A stretch of DNA of 64,000 bases from Trichoplax adhaerens. Lineage: Eukaryota > Placozoa > Uniplacotomia > Trichoplacea > Trichoplacidae. The position numbers and the translations under genes are program-made. The stretch covers positions 1,043,328-1,107,327 of the forward strand of contig NW_002060948.1 of assembly GCF_000150275.1 (NCBI RefSeq), read 5' to 3'. The notes beneath the pieces were generated by a model. It ran no database searches and was not told the origin of the DNA. It worked only from the letters and a program-made list of their open reading frames with translations. Position 1 is the first letter of the stretch, and each line of letters begins with the position of its first letter. Positions 26,822 to 41,658 of this stretch are shown piece after piece.

Positions 26822-28329
26822 GTACTGTGTACTGTGTTTTTAACAATTCAATTTAATGAAGTTGGGTATTTTTCTCTTACCCTTTAAAATATCGCTTGCA
26901 GGATAGTACTATTAATAACGATTGAATCTAAAATAAATAGTATAATCTGATACATTAAATGAGAGGGCAATCTACTAATCATCATTAAGCATTTTCCATT
27001 TTGATACAAGCTAGAATTTACTGTAACATTTTGTCGGCTAGTACATTGCAGTGTACAGAACTAACATTTTTCATAGTATCAGGATTTTACCTGATACTAA
27101 TCGATACTATCTTGACAATACCAAGAAAAATCTAACAGTTGATACCTCTATAGGACACAACAATACATTAACTATTTAGGTATTTATTATACGCAATGCT
27201 AATCAAAATGGCCAATAATGTGCTAATTGTTCTATCTAATTCTATGAAAAACATTTGCTTTATAGTCTCTAGAAGGCGATGACTTGGATACCTCTTAATT
27301 ATTTCGCTTTATTGGTAAAGCGAATTCGAATCGAGCAGTATCAACAAATTATGATAACTGTACTTAATGTGTCGTACGTAATAGGAGATTACAGCTCAGT
27401 TTAAGTATTGCACAGGTGCACCGTGTACATCTATCCATCTTGTATCCTAACTTGTATCAGTTGTATGAATGAAAGTATAGCAATTGCCACCACCGTCGTG
27501 ATTGATAGATATTTTCAATCTCGATTGATCCATCAGATCTCTTCAATAGTTTTTCATTGCAATGATAGCCATAAACAACTCAATACTTTAGTAAACTACT
27601 CACAGTACTTAGCCCATAAATGCACAGTCAATTAGTCATGCTTGACAGTCTCTTGATCTAATTAGCATCCACAGAGTGAAGCTCAATTAGTGAAATTAGA
27701 TTGCAGAGTGCATATATACGAGTGTATTGAATGATAACATCGTTCTGTTTCATTACAGCCTTTGATCTAAGCACGATGAATCCAAAAGCGGATAACGTGT
27801 ACAATTACATTCCATGCTTCTGCACCACAGTAAAGCAGTGCATCGATGGTCACATTACACTGATGGATTGCTCAATTACAATAAGAACAATGATGATCAT
27901 TTAGCAATCCATGGTACAGTACTGTAGTATGTAATACCGTCGAATGGAGATTAGAAAAAATAGAGCAATATGCTATATCTAAAAAGCAAGGCAAGCTGCT
28001 GCGAAGCTACTCCAGCGCCATCTGGTAGCTCAGGCGCGACTACTGATGCAAATTTAACATAAGCACAGAAATCACTTACTACAAAGTATAGCTGTTATTG
28101 CGTACGGGTACGACGGCTGCATAAACTGGTAGTGGATCTTTGGTAACCAAAGTCAGACACCGCGAACTACATCAGATCTGCCTGAAACAACAACTACAAG
28201 CGATCATGACTCAACGCTAGGCGTCTACGTAAAACTACCGCATCCAAACTACCGAAATTTATGATCGCCGAAAAGAATATATATTAAAAATTTTTTAAAT
28301 GCCTTTAATTATGGTTCAGAGTAACCATT

Positions 28330-28416
28330 ACAGTGTACAGTACAGTACTGTATCGGACAGTTTTGAATTTTTTAGCTACAGTACTCAGTACTGTATGTAC
28401 TGTACAGTACAGTAAA
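28330..28416. repeat. GTAC-rich fold-back
   Basis: The left arm reads TACAGTGTACAGTACAGTAC and the right arm TACTGTACAGTACAGTA. They are separated by about 45 bp that includes a T-run. Each arm is also partly self-palindromic. It resembles a small non-autonomous inverted-repeat element or a decayed palindrome array. No target-site duplication is clear. Confidence 0.7.
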
Positions 28417-30184
28417 AACAGACGGGGGACTACGAAAAAAAGGTACAGTCATGGATAGACGGATTACCTTACACGGAAGTGTAAAATGGAATACGAGAAA
28501 AAAGGAAAAAATAGCTCGCAGTCAGTTCTAGTTACAGTATTTATTTCTAAGAAAGGTAGAAATTAAAATAGTTCATGGACTATACTGCGTTCTGCTTGAT
28601 CAACGTCTTCATAGTTTGATCGATACTATTTTCGTCCAAGAATTCGAAATGGTTATATTTGCCAGTTATGACGTTGTAGCACCCTCATGATTCAGCAATT
28701 TACCCTAGTGTTTGTTCCTTTCATGAAATTGTCAACTTAATTCATTGAGGATAATGATACATCGTGTTTATTCATTGATAACAATGCTTGTGTCGCACTT
28801 TTATATTCACTCTAAAAGATTGTTGTATATTGATGTAATCTAATCGAAGAACGGCATCCATGTTCAAAAAAAAAACACGGATATTATAGAGTATCATTGG
28901 ATTCTTGAAGCTACTATCTGCTGTTTCATGTCTAATTTACATCAATATTTAATTTTTTTTACCAATTTCAAGTAGAAAATTTCTCGAATTGAAAAGGGCT
29001 GGTACCTTATATACTGTACTGTACATTTGTACAGTAGTAGAGTTCGATTGGAATCTCGGGATTCGATAAAAAGTACTTTGGCATATACTCTATACTGTGT
29101 TATCTACTTTACATTACACTACTAATGACTTTCTGTATAGAATACGTGAATAACTAAGCTCAGTGAGCATGTTGCATCTCCAAGTACTTGGCAATTCGAC
29201 GTTGGCACTTGTTAGTTCTGTTGGAACACTAAATCATGCCATACATTTATATCCTCTCCCTTCTCTCTCCGAGAGTCTTTCTCGTCTATCTCTCACTACA
29301 TCTTGTGTGTTAACTCCTTGCTGGACTAGAGGAAATGTTACGCACTATACGGTACGACACGGTCAATTCAAATTTTAGTGGGTTAGTAAAGATAGTGGTG
29401 TCGAGAAATTATTATGTAAAAATGTTCCGTGTATTCGTTGACAGAAGATACACAATTAACAGTAAACAATAGCTCCACTACCGGATCATCAATTACCCTA
29501 TAGTAGTCATTCTGTTACTATAATAAATTATACAGTATTATATCATGTACACTTTAACGCTAACCCATCATCACTAACTGTGATTCAATTAATTATAAAT
29601 TCACCGTGGGTACAGTATTTACTTTGCTCTATTTTAATTCTAATTAGTCATGTTTATTTATTTATTTATTCATTTTTGTATTTATTTTATTGTGTTGCCT
29701 CATCATGCGTTACTGTAGCATTATTTAGAAGTCATTATCACCAGTATCTTAACAAGGAGAGTCGTCAGCAGTAAATAGTACGAGGAGCATACGGTTATAT
29801 TGTAACCGCAAATAAAACTATCAAAGTTTTTCCTTCAAGTACCGCCGCTTCGCTGCCGATATTTTCTGAATTCCCTGCAACTAAAAAAAATATGACGCTC
29901 ATCATACGTCTATAAACGGAAGTTGCGGTCGTAATTTTGCTGTATGTACTGTTACACCAATTCATGATAACAGTACCAAAAGAGCAAGTGAATCACTCAT
30001 GTAATGCAGTACTTGCTTTAAAGGTACATCAGCGGCTATTTTTAGTGATGTACATATAACTTGATCATCATAAGAATTAACCAAGTTTACACTATTTCGA
30101 TCTCATGTTTTTAATTTGGAGAAAAATTCAGCAGCGCGTTTTCCATACTAAATTGCACATACAGTATTCTAGACATTTTACGCA

Positions 30185-30445
30185 AGTACAGTTGTCCTAC
30201 GCTACAGTACAACTACTGCAGAGTACAGTGTTGACACTGTTACGACATTTACTGTGCTGTACAGTGTACAGTACTTAAGCTGGCCACCGTATTTGGCATT
30301 ACCGTAAAGAGTGCCAGTGAAAATGCGTTTTGACGGTATCAGACTATAGTATTATGCACAATTTTAGACTACTGCACATGTACTGTAGTGTACAATGTAC
30401 AGTAGAGTACTGTACTTTTAGTAGTCCATGATACGGTACCCTGTA
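30185..30445. repeat. two GTAC-rich palindrome clusters upstream of alpha-actinin
   Basis: Cluster one (about 30190-30275) contains GCTGTACAGTGTACAGTAC. Cluster two (about 30365-30440) contains CATGTACTGTAGTGTACA, GAGTACTGTACTTTTAG and then TAGTAGTCCATGATAC, the shared core of the family. They end about 140 bp before the alpha-actinin start codon, so they lie in its proximal promoter or 5' leader. Confidence 0.7.
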
Positions 30446-30583
30446 CAATACCACTGTAAAGGAGGATGTGTGAAGCGCATGAAAAGTGACTCCAAGTGCT
30501 CTGGTCAGTGGATAGTACGATCGACCCGACAGCTAGCTGAGAAAATTGAAAATTTCCAACGTTTCTTCTTCCAGTGAATCAAA

Positions 30584-33500
30584 ATGTCTAACAAACCAAG
30601 AAAATCCATTCCTGCTTCTGAACAAACTGTTGAGGATGGCGCAACTTTATTAGATCCTGCCTGGGAAAGGCAGCAACGCAAGGTAAGTTATACGATGGTC
30701 ATGCTTGGATAGAATAGCAAGTTTTTGTGTCCTCACAGTCGCCAGATAGCTACCGTGTCTTTGTTATGCTGAAGCCGTGAGAAAGAGATTTATTGCTTTT
30801 TCTTGCTTTCTACTTTGGACTCCTAATGACTGAATGTCTTTCGACATTGAACTGTTGATATCGATAAAATGATGGCATAAAAAAGTCCATCGTTATAAGA
30901 TAAAGTAGATGACGTAGTCATATTGTTCTTTCAAGTCGATATAATTGCTCAAAAAGTATTACATTTCAGTATTTATTGGGTAGAAAACACTCCATAGTCT
31001 ACAACTTGTAAATAGTCCAGTGTATGCTATTGTCGAGAATGATTGTGATGGCATAATAATCTTAATTATTTGAAAAGTGAATTCATAGCTTAAGCCGATA
31101 GCTTTTCCAATACTAACCACGGTACAAGCCCGTTTTGATCGATTTTCCTCCAAAATACATGCTAGCAAGAGATGATGACTACTGCTATACAGTATACAGT
31201 AGTGTACGCGCATTCCCTAATCCCCCGACTGTATACGTGCATTTTTACTTGCTTTGATTGAGCCGATGAAATAACCAATCGATATAATTGTGCTTGAAGC
31301 TGAAGAGTAGTTGGAAAGCATAGTCTTCAAATGATTACTGGAGAAAATGCCGTTGAAGGCGCTACGCATCTGTGTAAAATGTACTAAGCTGTATATGTTA
31401 CGAGTTACGGCTTAGGGTTATACACCGTTCCAAATGCAAATGGGAGTACATTATCTTGTCTCGAACTGGACCATTTGAAAATGGGATCGTGATCGTACGA
31501 TGCTGTATTATCGCTGTAGTGCAGAGTATTACACTGTAATTTCAATTCACTCCATTTTTTATACTAAGTTGATATTTGAAATAGCAACCGTGCTTCCATG
31601 CATGATACATAATAGAATCTCCAATCATCATTCTTATGCTACTGAATGATTCGCATAGTAAGATGGCACTGGTTTACTACATAATGATACCCTAGTGTTA
31701 AATATTTGCATGTATGTATTCATTTTATTGAAATTGTGGAATTAGGTCATTAAATTGAAACTTGTAAGTACATTTTTCGCAGCTGGAGCAATCGATTGTA
31801 AGTACACGTACAGCAGTACCAGAAATGTTGACAGAATTGGGTATACTTAGACTTAACATTGCTTGTAAAGGCAACAGATTGTGTAATGTCTGCACAACTA
31901 AAATGAGAATGATGAAATTCGCACTTTTCAGTCACGTCTCATTACTAGCCTATCATAAAACATAAGAGACGCGTGATTTTACCTTGATGATGAACGATAA
32001 CATCAGAGCTATTTACTGTTAATCTGATACTACACTTACCAATCGTTGCGATTGAATATATTGTCCATGTATGATTCGGTCACTATATTTTATCAAGTTT
32101 TCATATTTGTAAACTATACGATATATTAATTTATACAAAATTTTCAAGCATCAACGCCTAATGTGCAGCTATACAGAAATACCTTAACTCAAGTAGTAAA
32201 TTGAATCAGCTTAATTTTCTATTAAATCTGTTATGATGATACTGTGTATTACATTGCATTGATGTGCAATTTCTGCCTGGGATAATACAATTCAAAACGT
32301 AGTGCACAATTTTCCTTAATTCATCAGCAATTCCGAACTTTTTTTATTCGCATAAAATGTTATTTTTCACTAACTACACGCCCTCCATTACAGGAAGCCT
32401 AGTTGATACACGTAAAGTATTTACTAAGCCAAGTGAGTCCACAATAATAATATTCAAAACTTATAAATTTCTTTATTAATTTCTAGACCTTCACAGCTTG
32501 GTGTAACTCGCATCTCCGTAAAGTTGATATCACTATCAATGAGATTGAACAGGATTTACGAGATGGCTTGGCGCTAATTAAATTGTTGGAAGTGATTGCA
32601 AGCGAGAAATTGCCTAAACCAGAAAAAGGCAAAATGCGTTTTCACAAAATTGCTAATGTAAACAAAGCGCTAAATTTTGTTATAAGCAAAGGAGTAAAAT
32701 TGGTATCCATTGGTGCTGAAGGTCAGTTTATATTAATTTAATAACTTAAATTGCTGTTGCAACAATAGTATGCGCGTATATTATGATTATAGAAATGGTA
32801 GAATCCGGAATATTATCATACAATTCGAAATCTTAGGTTACTACTTATGAAAACTCTTAGATTCCCTAAAAATACTATTTAGTGATTAAACTGTACCGTA
32901 TGCGTGTTTTTATGCAGAAAGTATCGAAAAATCGCTTTTTATAGTAGTAGATATCAAACTTTGATAGATGCTATGTGCATTAATAGACGCTTCAGGGGAA
33001 CAGTTTCCATCCTAGTAATAAGTAGGCACTATATCATCATAACTGCTCGCTTTTCCATTACAGTACTGAATTACACGTAGTGACAGTGTGACACTAGGTG
33101 CTTAGCTGAAATACCAGGTTTCAATATTCATACTGTAGGGATAAACTCTTAGTAAAAGATCTTGTATTCCGTCATTATATACTTTTGAGGTTTATTTTTT
33201 AAAGTTGGATGTCGATAAGCATTATCTGAACTATATTACTTTACAAAGACATTTGAAGCACTTCCTGCTATATATACGCTTCTGCAACACTAACCTAGAT
33301 TATTTTGATGGTTCACTTGATTAATCATCATGATTAGTTCCTTTATTATACTCGTAAAATTTTATCAAGTTGAGAGATGTACTGTACACTCAACTTTCAT
33401 AGCAACAACATTAAAGGAGATATTAACGCATTATATAAAATTAAAACAGAAACTTACAAAAAACTACTATCGATAGATGACGATAATTTGAATGCCTTGG

Positions 33501-36500
33501 ATAATGCTAATATTAAACTTATTAGCTTGTCTTATTGTTTAGAAATTGTGGATGGCAATCGAAAAATGACCTTAGGCATGATTTGGACAATCATTTTACG
33601 TTTCGCTATCATGGACATTGCTGTTGAACGTTAGTAACTGTTTAAATTTTTAACTGATAGTTCAAATATTGTTTACTACAGCACCAACTTATGACTAACA
33701 TAGTGTACCAGATGCACTTCAGGTGCAAGAATATTATTCAATCTCGTCTACTGAATAGAAGTGCTCTATTGATACATTTATAGAGAGTATTTCTTGATTT
33801 TGTTTATAGAAACCTCAGCTAAAGAAGGGTTACTATTATGGTGCCAAAAGAAAACCCAGCCCTACAGGAATGTTAACATTCGCGATTTCCATGCTAGGTA
33901 TGTAACTTACGGTTATGAATATACCTAATAGCAATTGTATCCTTCCTTATAACGTTTGACTTCTTATAAAATGATATCAATTTTTATATGAAACGTAATC
34001 ATTTGCATATGTCTTCTTTTGTGATTTATCTGCATTTTCGGTCAAGTTGGCAGAACGGTCTAGGATTTTGTGCTCTTATACATAGACACAGACCCGAATT
34101 ACTCGATTATCATTCACTTGATCCTGTAAGTAGGCGTACACATATTATGTAATTATTTTATTATTTTTTTACCCTATCGTAGTATAATTAATTTCTATTT
34201 GTACATACATCTGTACCTCCATGTATGTACGTACTGTCTATGAGTATTTATGTACAGTATACAATACATAGATAAATCAACCTTACAAGATACCTCTGCA
34301 TCATTGCATTCGTATCGGATTTTATAGAATATTATGTATTACTACTCATTTATTTACTAGTCGACCATCGTGTACTTACTCATTTACTATTGTACTATTA
34401 TTAACTTATTAATTGAAACTATTAATTACCTTAATGCTTTGGACGTACAAGTCTTTATGATCAATTTCTCACGACAGTAATGAAATAATCGCATGATATT
34501 ACACGACCTACTTTGCCGCGTGTATTTATAACAACGGTACTCAATGTGCTACACTAAATAAGAAAGCTGACAAAGTCTTAAAATCTAGCTAAATTAATAC
34601 GGAATAAAAGTATGAATCTTAGTTTCCTCCTTTTACTAGGAAAATGCAATTGAAAATTTAAACTTGGCTTTTGATGTTGCTGATAAAGCTCTTGACATTC
34701 CTCCGATGTTAGACGCTGAAGGTAATGTTTTGCACAATCCTCTGTCAATAAAGAAAGTATGCCTACTGTAACCCATCAATAGTTTTTATTCATTATTATT
34801 AATTAGTGCCATTATTATATCGTTTACAAATTACAATTATAATACTTGCTTTATTATCTCGTACACAAACTTGCAAAGTTAATATAACTAATACAATCAT
34901 TATAGTATGTCTTTAGCAGATTGATCTGTTGTAATGTACCCTTGAATATCATAAAGCTAGGGAAACACTGGAAAACGACATGATAAAATATTGTGCATTA
35001 TGAAACTTTTTGCGATTACAGCTGTAGTGGGTTGACGGCATGTTTCATCAAGCACATCATTTTACCCTCAGTTCGTATAGATGTAAAATACTTAGACTGT
35101 ACAATACTACTATTTCATAATATCGAATGTTTCGCTATATCAATAGCATTATTCGTGTTATATATTATTCCCACCCGTTCGTCCGCACGATTAAAACGCG
35201 AGTTTGATGGTGCATTTGAATTGTAGATGTAATATTGCAGTGAGTCATTTTGAGAAATTTTATTAGTCTCCCAAAACATACTCAGGAGACTAATGGAACT
35301 AAAATTTAAAATAAAGTATGCAGCGTTAAGTATCACTAGTGGAGCTTCTACTAGTTTCTGTAACGAAGGATGTAATACAGTATTAATTATTTTAATTCTG
35401 CAGACAATATTATGCTAAATAGTTGATATGCTTGTACATCGTGCATAGCAATGATTTCAATTGTACATAATTTTTGCATAGTAATTAGGATTATAACAGA
35501 TGATTAAAAACAATGGTTTAAGAATCCAATGTAAAATGATTAATCTTTTTTCACTTATACAGATATATCAACGAAACCTGATGAACGGGCTGTTATGACT
35601 TACGTATCGTCATATTATCACGCCTTTGCCAGCTCTAGCAAGGTTAATAATGATACTTTACAGTTAATTATATTCTCAGTTTTCGAGTTACTAATAGCCA
35701 TGTTATCGCTGTGTTATCTCATTGGCTTTCATATACTCTATAGGCTGAAATGGCATCTAAACGTATTGGCAATGTATTAGATGTTACGATGAAGAATGAA
35801 CAAATGATGGAAGAATATGAATTTCTTTCTTCCGATGTAAAAGCAGTATAGCTAAAAAGATTCATCTAGATAGTATCATATCTAATTATTGTCGGTCCAG
35901 AAGAAAATTAGTAAAGGGGTTATCCCCTTGATACTATTTTTAATTGCAAAGGATACCGGGCAAAGATTTTTTAATGCCCCTCCAAACCGAATATCTATTT
36001 AAATTACTAAATTAGACGCGTATTTCCTGGCCATTCCTTAAAAGAGTGACTGGAAACATACATAATTATATAATCAATACTTGATTACAAATGAACTTTA
36101 ACACTATCATGGCGAAGCTAACTTTTAACAAACTCTTATCGTAGTTGCTTGAATGGATAGCTGAAAAGATACCATGGTTATCAAGTAGACCAGAAGATGA
36201 TAGCATCGAATCGGTTCAAGTAAGATTTTAGTTTTATAACTCAAATAATCTAAAATCTTTACCATTGGGCTTCAATGAATCTAACAATGTCATTAATAAC
36301 GTAATCAGCAAGCACTAGAAGAATTTCGCACGTATCGATCAAGCGAGAAACCGCCAAAGGCCTCCGATAAGACGCGTCTCGGTATAATATTCAGTGCTCT
36401 GCAGACCAGACTTCGCATTGCTAACAGACCTGCATATGCTCCAGGAGATGGAAAAGTCATCACGGTACTGTAGTTTCATTTTACGGTTACCATGATTAAT

Positions 36501-39500
36501 TGTGTATAGTTAAGTTAGCGCCGATAATTCATACATACATTCTAATAGGATATCAACGATGCCTGGGAAAATTTAGAGCGCGTTGAACGAGAATTTGAAG
36601 AATGGATCTACCCTGAATTTAGAAGGTCAGCAATATTATACTCGACTATTTACTAGAAGATATCCTTATCGGATTCACTTTAATTTAGATTGAAACGCTT
36701 GAGCTACCTCCTACAAAGATTTGAAAGAAAAAGCTCAAACTTAGAAAACTGGATAGAAGGGACGAAACCCTTCGTAGAGTATGGTGCCATTGATAGTTTA
36801 AAACTGGCTGAAGTATCGGTAGGACTAAATATCAACAAAGTTGCTGGATAGAATTATTTGTGTTATTTTGAAAGTCAAATCGGTATCTTTAGATAAACAT
36901 AATATCTTCACAAATCTACTAAGTGTATATAGGATACGTAATTCTACTAGCAGCCTCTGTTACAGTTTAAATGCTTGCTATTTTAATAATGAAGCGTAGT
37001 ATTATAATTAATAGCTTTATGTGAGTTACAACTGTGTGTTACTTCAGTGTAATATCGTAAATACTTTATGACTACGGGGTATGGGTAGTAACCGTTAGAA
37101 TTGCAAACATATTGTAGGCATAATTCACGATTTTATCTAATACTTTCTGGTTTTACTTGCTGTAGGCCTTGAAAAAGAAATTCGATGCCTTCATGTTGGA
37201 TTTTAATGCCCATATTGATTCATTGGCTGTTATTGAAGGAATTGTTGAAGAAATAAAGTACTATCAATTTATAAAAGCTATTTTACTGCTTTGTTTCGTT
37301 CCATTTTAATCGATGTTAAACCGATAAAAATCATTGTTTGCTTATTAGCGTCATTTTTCTTGTAATATATAGTAATTTGGGATTTACTGAATCTGAAAGA
37401 GTTAATGACAGATTTTCGGTATAGTTCTTCATTAACTAACGTGGCATTTATATTTCTAAAAGTAACCAATATGTAATAAATGCGTTTACTATAGAATCTA
37501 CAGCAAGAATGGCAGTACTTAGGCGATACCGCGAACAACTTTGGTGCAGAGATTGAGGTTCAATTTGCGACAGACATTCCTATTGATAATAGATGCATCT
37601 ACGGCATTATGATAAATTTATGACTTTTGATGTTCTGTTTGCTCGCTATATTGATTTTATGTCTAATTATAGAATTGCCTTCAACGGCAACAAAGAGTCG
37701 ATGAACTCAAACTTGAATTTACCAAATTGGCCGCGGTATTTTTTAAAAGTTAATCACTGATTTTATTAAAGGCATTTAGAGTCACTAATTCTCTATTGCC
37801 TCCTATTTTATAATTTTATTAGCCTGTCAACAAATGGTTAGATGGTGCTATAGAAGATCTAGAAGATATTTATGATGTAAACTCTTTAAAGGAACTCGAG
37901 GTGATAACTGGATAATGAGATTACCTAAAATGAAGACAAGATTCGTCTGCTTTCATAACAGTTTTTCGCTCATGTACGATTATAGGAATTAGAGGCTAGC
38001 TATAATGAACTAAACGAAGAATTTGCAAAGACGGAACCAGATAGAAATAGGATTACGGAAATATGTGAGAACCTAAAAGATTTTGGAGCAGCAGACAATG
38101 AGTATACTACCATAAGTGCTGAGGTAAGATAAACAACCATTGATGCTAGTTCTTTTATATGCGTAGTATCATTAGAACATCTTATTTGAATTGCAGGATA
38201 TTGACCGAAAATGGGATGAAATTTCTGATTTGCTTCCACAAAAATCTGAATTACTGGCAGAATTTCGTAATAAGCAAATGTGTATCTTTAACATCGGATA
38301 ATTTTATACCTAATAAAACAATAAATTGATACAACGATAATATCTAACATTGAAGGCCAATACTATGTACGAAAATTATTAGCAATGCCTTAACGTTAAT
38401 CTAACAGCTGATGAAGAACTACGCAAAGCTTTCGCTGAAAAAGCAAATGAAATTGGCCCATGGATCGAAGAAAAAAACCAATACGTGGGTTATTATGTTC
38501 GTTCAATGGAAGGCACATTGGAAGTAAGACAATTATACTCTATTTTACGCCATAGTTATATATTATAATTCCAACAATTCATCTACGATGTTATCACTAG
38601 ATTAAACTATTGATGTTTATATTATTAGGATCAGCTGGATAATTTACTTGGAATGGAACAAGAAATTAAAGCTTTTGGCCATAATATTAATGAAATCTTC
38701 GATATTAGTAAGGTAACTGCTTAGTATGTGAATCTATCGATCTATGTCGACTGTTTGTAAAAGCACATGAGTAATATAGCCATTTTGCTATGGAATTAAA
38801 ATTTTTATAGAAAATACACGATGCCATGATTTTTGAGAATCCTTATTCGAAATATACCATCGAGGTAATATATAATCATTATAAATTATCACATTATAAA
38901 TACAAGCAATAACAACAAATTTTGATTACAGTCTATTCGCTCAATGTGGGATGAATTAATAAACAGCGTTCATAGCAGTATCCAAGTAGTCGATAATGAG
39001 GTAAAACGATCTTGATTTCGGTATTACACACTTAAAATGGAAATTTTAACCTAAATTTAACTTTTTGCGAGTTAGAAATTAGCGCGAGACTCAAAGGGAA
39101 TTACGAATGAACAATTGCAAGAATTTAAACAAGCCTTCAATCATTTTGATAAGGTTAGAGAATAAAATGCAACTAAAGTTTCAAAATGAGGTTTTAAGAC
39201 AAAAATTTTATTCTTCTAGGATAAATCAGGCGTCTTGGAAATTAAGGAATTCAGACAATGCTTAGTTAGTGTTGGTCTTATCCCCGATATTGAGGTTTGC
39301 ACAAGCAATTACCCTAACGATTGATTGCGTTGTTCTAAAATTTTAATTTTATGTTATTATACAGACGAATGATGAAGAATTCGAGCATGTTTTATCAGTC
39401 GTAGATCCTGATGGATCTGGCACTATCACTATCCAGGAATATATCGATTACATGATACAGGAAATCTCGGAACAAGATACTGCCGACCAAATAGTCGAGT

Positions 39501-39884
39501 CTTTCCGAACGCTAGCTAATGATAAGGTTAGCTTCTATCAATTATGAATGTCTAAATAATGTGCTTGTCAGTTTGCAATATAAATAGCTAGTAGATGGTA
39601 TGCTACTGCTATCTGGTATACCCCGTATTTAGATTGTTTCGTTTTATCTGTTGAGATAAATTGTATATAAGTGTACTTAAAGAAACGTATCTGTTTTCTC
39701 ATTCCAATTCCTAAACAATTACCAGCCATATATTACTGAAGAAGAACTCAGGCACGAACTCGCTCCAGATTATGCCGAATTCTGTATTAAGCGCATGATG
39801 CAATATGATCAACCTGGAGCTCCTGCTGATGCTTTGGATTACACATCTTTTTCATCAGCCCTTTATGGAGAAAGTGATTTATAA
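30584..39884 (+). CDS. ACTN: alpha-actinin (actin cross-linker: two CH, spectrin repeats, two EF-hands)
   Basis: Start ATG 30584 (exon 1 to 30682), stop TAA 39882-39884, about 24 exons. The protein forms antiparallel dimers that bundle F-actin at adhesions and stress fibres. Visible in order: CH1 (32487-33630: [40 protein letters not shown]); CH2 (33812-35640: [58 protein letters not shown]); the neck (35745-36225, [16 protein letters not shown]); spectrin-like repeats (36310-39000); two EF-hands (39080-39500); and the EF3/4-like tail ending in the family-typical ALYGESDL. Both EF loops keep canonical ligands ([12 protein letters not shown] and [12 protein letters not shown]), suggesting a calcium-sensitive non-muscle-type isoform. 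The rod sequence is divergent. The junction between the exons ending about 37258 and beginning near 37492 does not join cleanly in frame, so a small exon is probably missed there. Confidence 0.95.
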
Positions 39885-41658
39885 TCAATGATTAAGGGTA
39901 ATCGAAATACGAAATTAGCCGCCACTAAATTTTACTGTTTGGGTAACATGAATAATTTTCAATGGCTATCGTTGACTAGTAATTAGTTAATTATTACTTG
40001 TTAATCCTGCGTTTATGAATTAGATCACTGTTATTTGACAATACGAGTATTCTGGTTGTTATTCGAAAAGTTACGTATGGATAGATTTAGCTCGTAGACT
40101 GGTCTAGAGTTGATATTGAGGTATTTGTTACGCATCTGAATTTCGTGATTGCACTTTTCTGTTATACTAATTTTATGTGCCACTTGTTCAATTTGCCTTA
40201 GTAATAGTAATTGAAAGATTTTAATTTCGTGAGTGAATTGATTATTCTGAATTCTTGACTCTGCAACACTAATTAATAAAATTGAAACTTTATTATAGAG
40301 TTGTTGCTTAACTTAGCTTACAAATAGTTAAAGGCTTTTTGCACGACCCCTTTGATTGCGTTAAATTTCAGTAAATACAAATATCAACAGTAACTTCAAT
40401 ACTCGTATGTATACTATACATAGAACGAATGCCTTTCGTATACGTCAAATTTATGCTCGAAGTAGGTTATATACTTATTTTCTACCATAACACGCAAGTA
40501 GAAGATAGGGCTAATAGTTTGCCCGCTAGACATTATGTAACAGGACGAATAATTGTGCGACCCTATTCCGATAAGTACTTTTATTAATACTATATGAGAT
40601 ATTTTAATCATAATAGCTATGATTAAAAACCAAAGATTGCTTGAACTTATCCATAAGTTAACTTTGGCGAATCATTTACCTCAAGTTATAGCTATTCTAC
40701 TTTACATCAACAAGAATTGTAATTTAGTTCTCACAATCCAGAGATTATGGTTATTGCTGTCTGATTTAATTTATGGATTTAGGCTTAAATATACTGTAAA
40801 TCGTAAGGATTTAACTAGGGTACGTATTGTGGAATGAAAATTATACATGGACATATTACTATACGTAAATTGAAAGTTTACCATTAATTTTAAGATTATA
40901 CCAGATCAGAATCTAAGTTAGCGATTATTGGAATTAGCGTAAATAGCACAAAGGTAATTATTGGCCAGCATTAGCCAATTAAAGAACAAGGTTTACTCCA
41001 CTTGAAGCACCCATTATTCAGTTATTAAACGACAAAAGTACGGAGTTCATGCTAAAATGTAGCAATATATACTCATATAACTCCATGCATTATGAATTTA
41101 AAAGGACTAGAGTGATGTAAATAATGGTAGGTTAGACAATAATTAAATATTCTCAAATATGTTTTGCCAATTGAGAACTGTATTTAAACCGTTTGTAGTA
41201 TTAACTACATATTGTGATATGCAATTCTTTACAGTACAGATTTTAACAGGATATTCTGGTAATCCAAATAAAATAATGAACTAGCTAGTAATGGTTCACT
41301 CATCCGAAATTTGTTTTATTAATAGAGAAGTACATCATTATTATATGGTAAACGAAATTTAGTTTTAAATAAGTAATAGCTTATAGGAATAATATTTCAA
41401 TAAGAACAAAGTTAAGATACAAACTCAAAAATTAGTAGACAGAGGTATTGAAATAATGACTATGATGCATCGATTCAGAATTAACTTTTTTATATCATTT
41501 AATCAAAATAAACGAATACTGATATCTATGTACAAATATGCAAATATAATATAGTTAATGTTGTCCAGTAATGATGATTTAACGGCTATTGCGATGTTTA
41601 TAATACATCTTTTTTTAAATATTGATATCGCTAATATTTTATTATCCAAGTCGATTAT
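39885..41658. other. intergenic between convergent alpha-actinin and DZANK1
   Basis: This AT-rich spacer contains both 3'UTRs. It has an inverted repeat at 40602-40628 and otherwise only short chance frames (40414, 40619, 41558). Confidence 0.6.
40602..40628. terminator. inverted repeat, 11-bp arms, 5-nt loop
   Basis: TTTTAATCATA, ATAGC, TATGATTAAAA. The arms are exact. It lies between two convergent genes. It is AT-rich, so the hairpin would be weak. Calling it a transcription end signal would be speculation; I list it only as structure. Confidence 0.35.

Larger units (their letters stand above)
26183..30583. other. intergenic, FCF1 to alpha-actinin
   Basis: A 4.4-kb spacer with no recognised gene. 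Short frames at 27408, 27770 and 29163 look like chance. A slightly GC-richer patch at about 27980-28240 has brief codon-like frames (for example TPAPSGSSGATTDANLT ending in TAA near 28059), but no start context, splice support or family. The spacer holds several GTAC-rich fold-backs, listed separately. The 3'UTR of FCF1 and the promoter/leader of alpha-actinin must lie at its ends. Confidence 0.55.

Noticed and set aside
27980-28260. GC-richer patch with short codon-like frames in several frames
   Set aside because: Stops interrupt every frame on both strands within about 40 codons and no splice-consistent exon or family was found; possibly an old decayed insertion.
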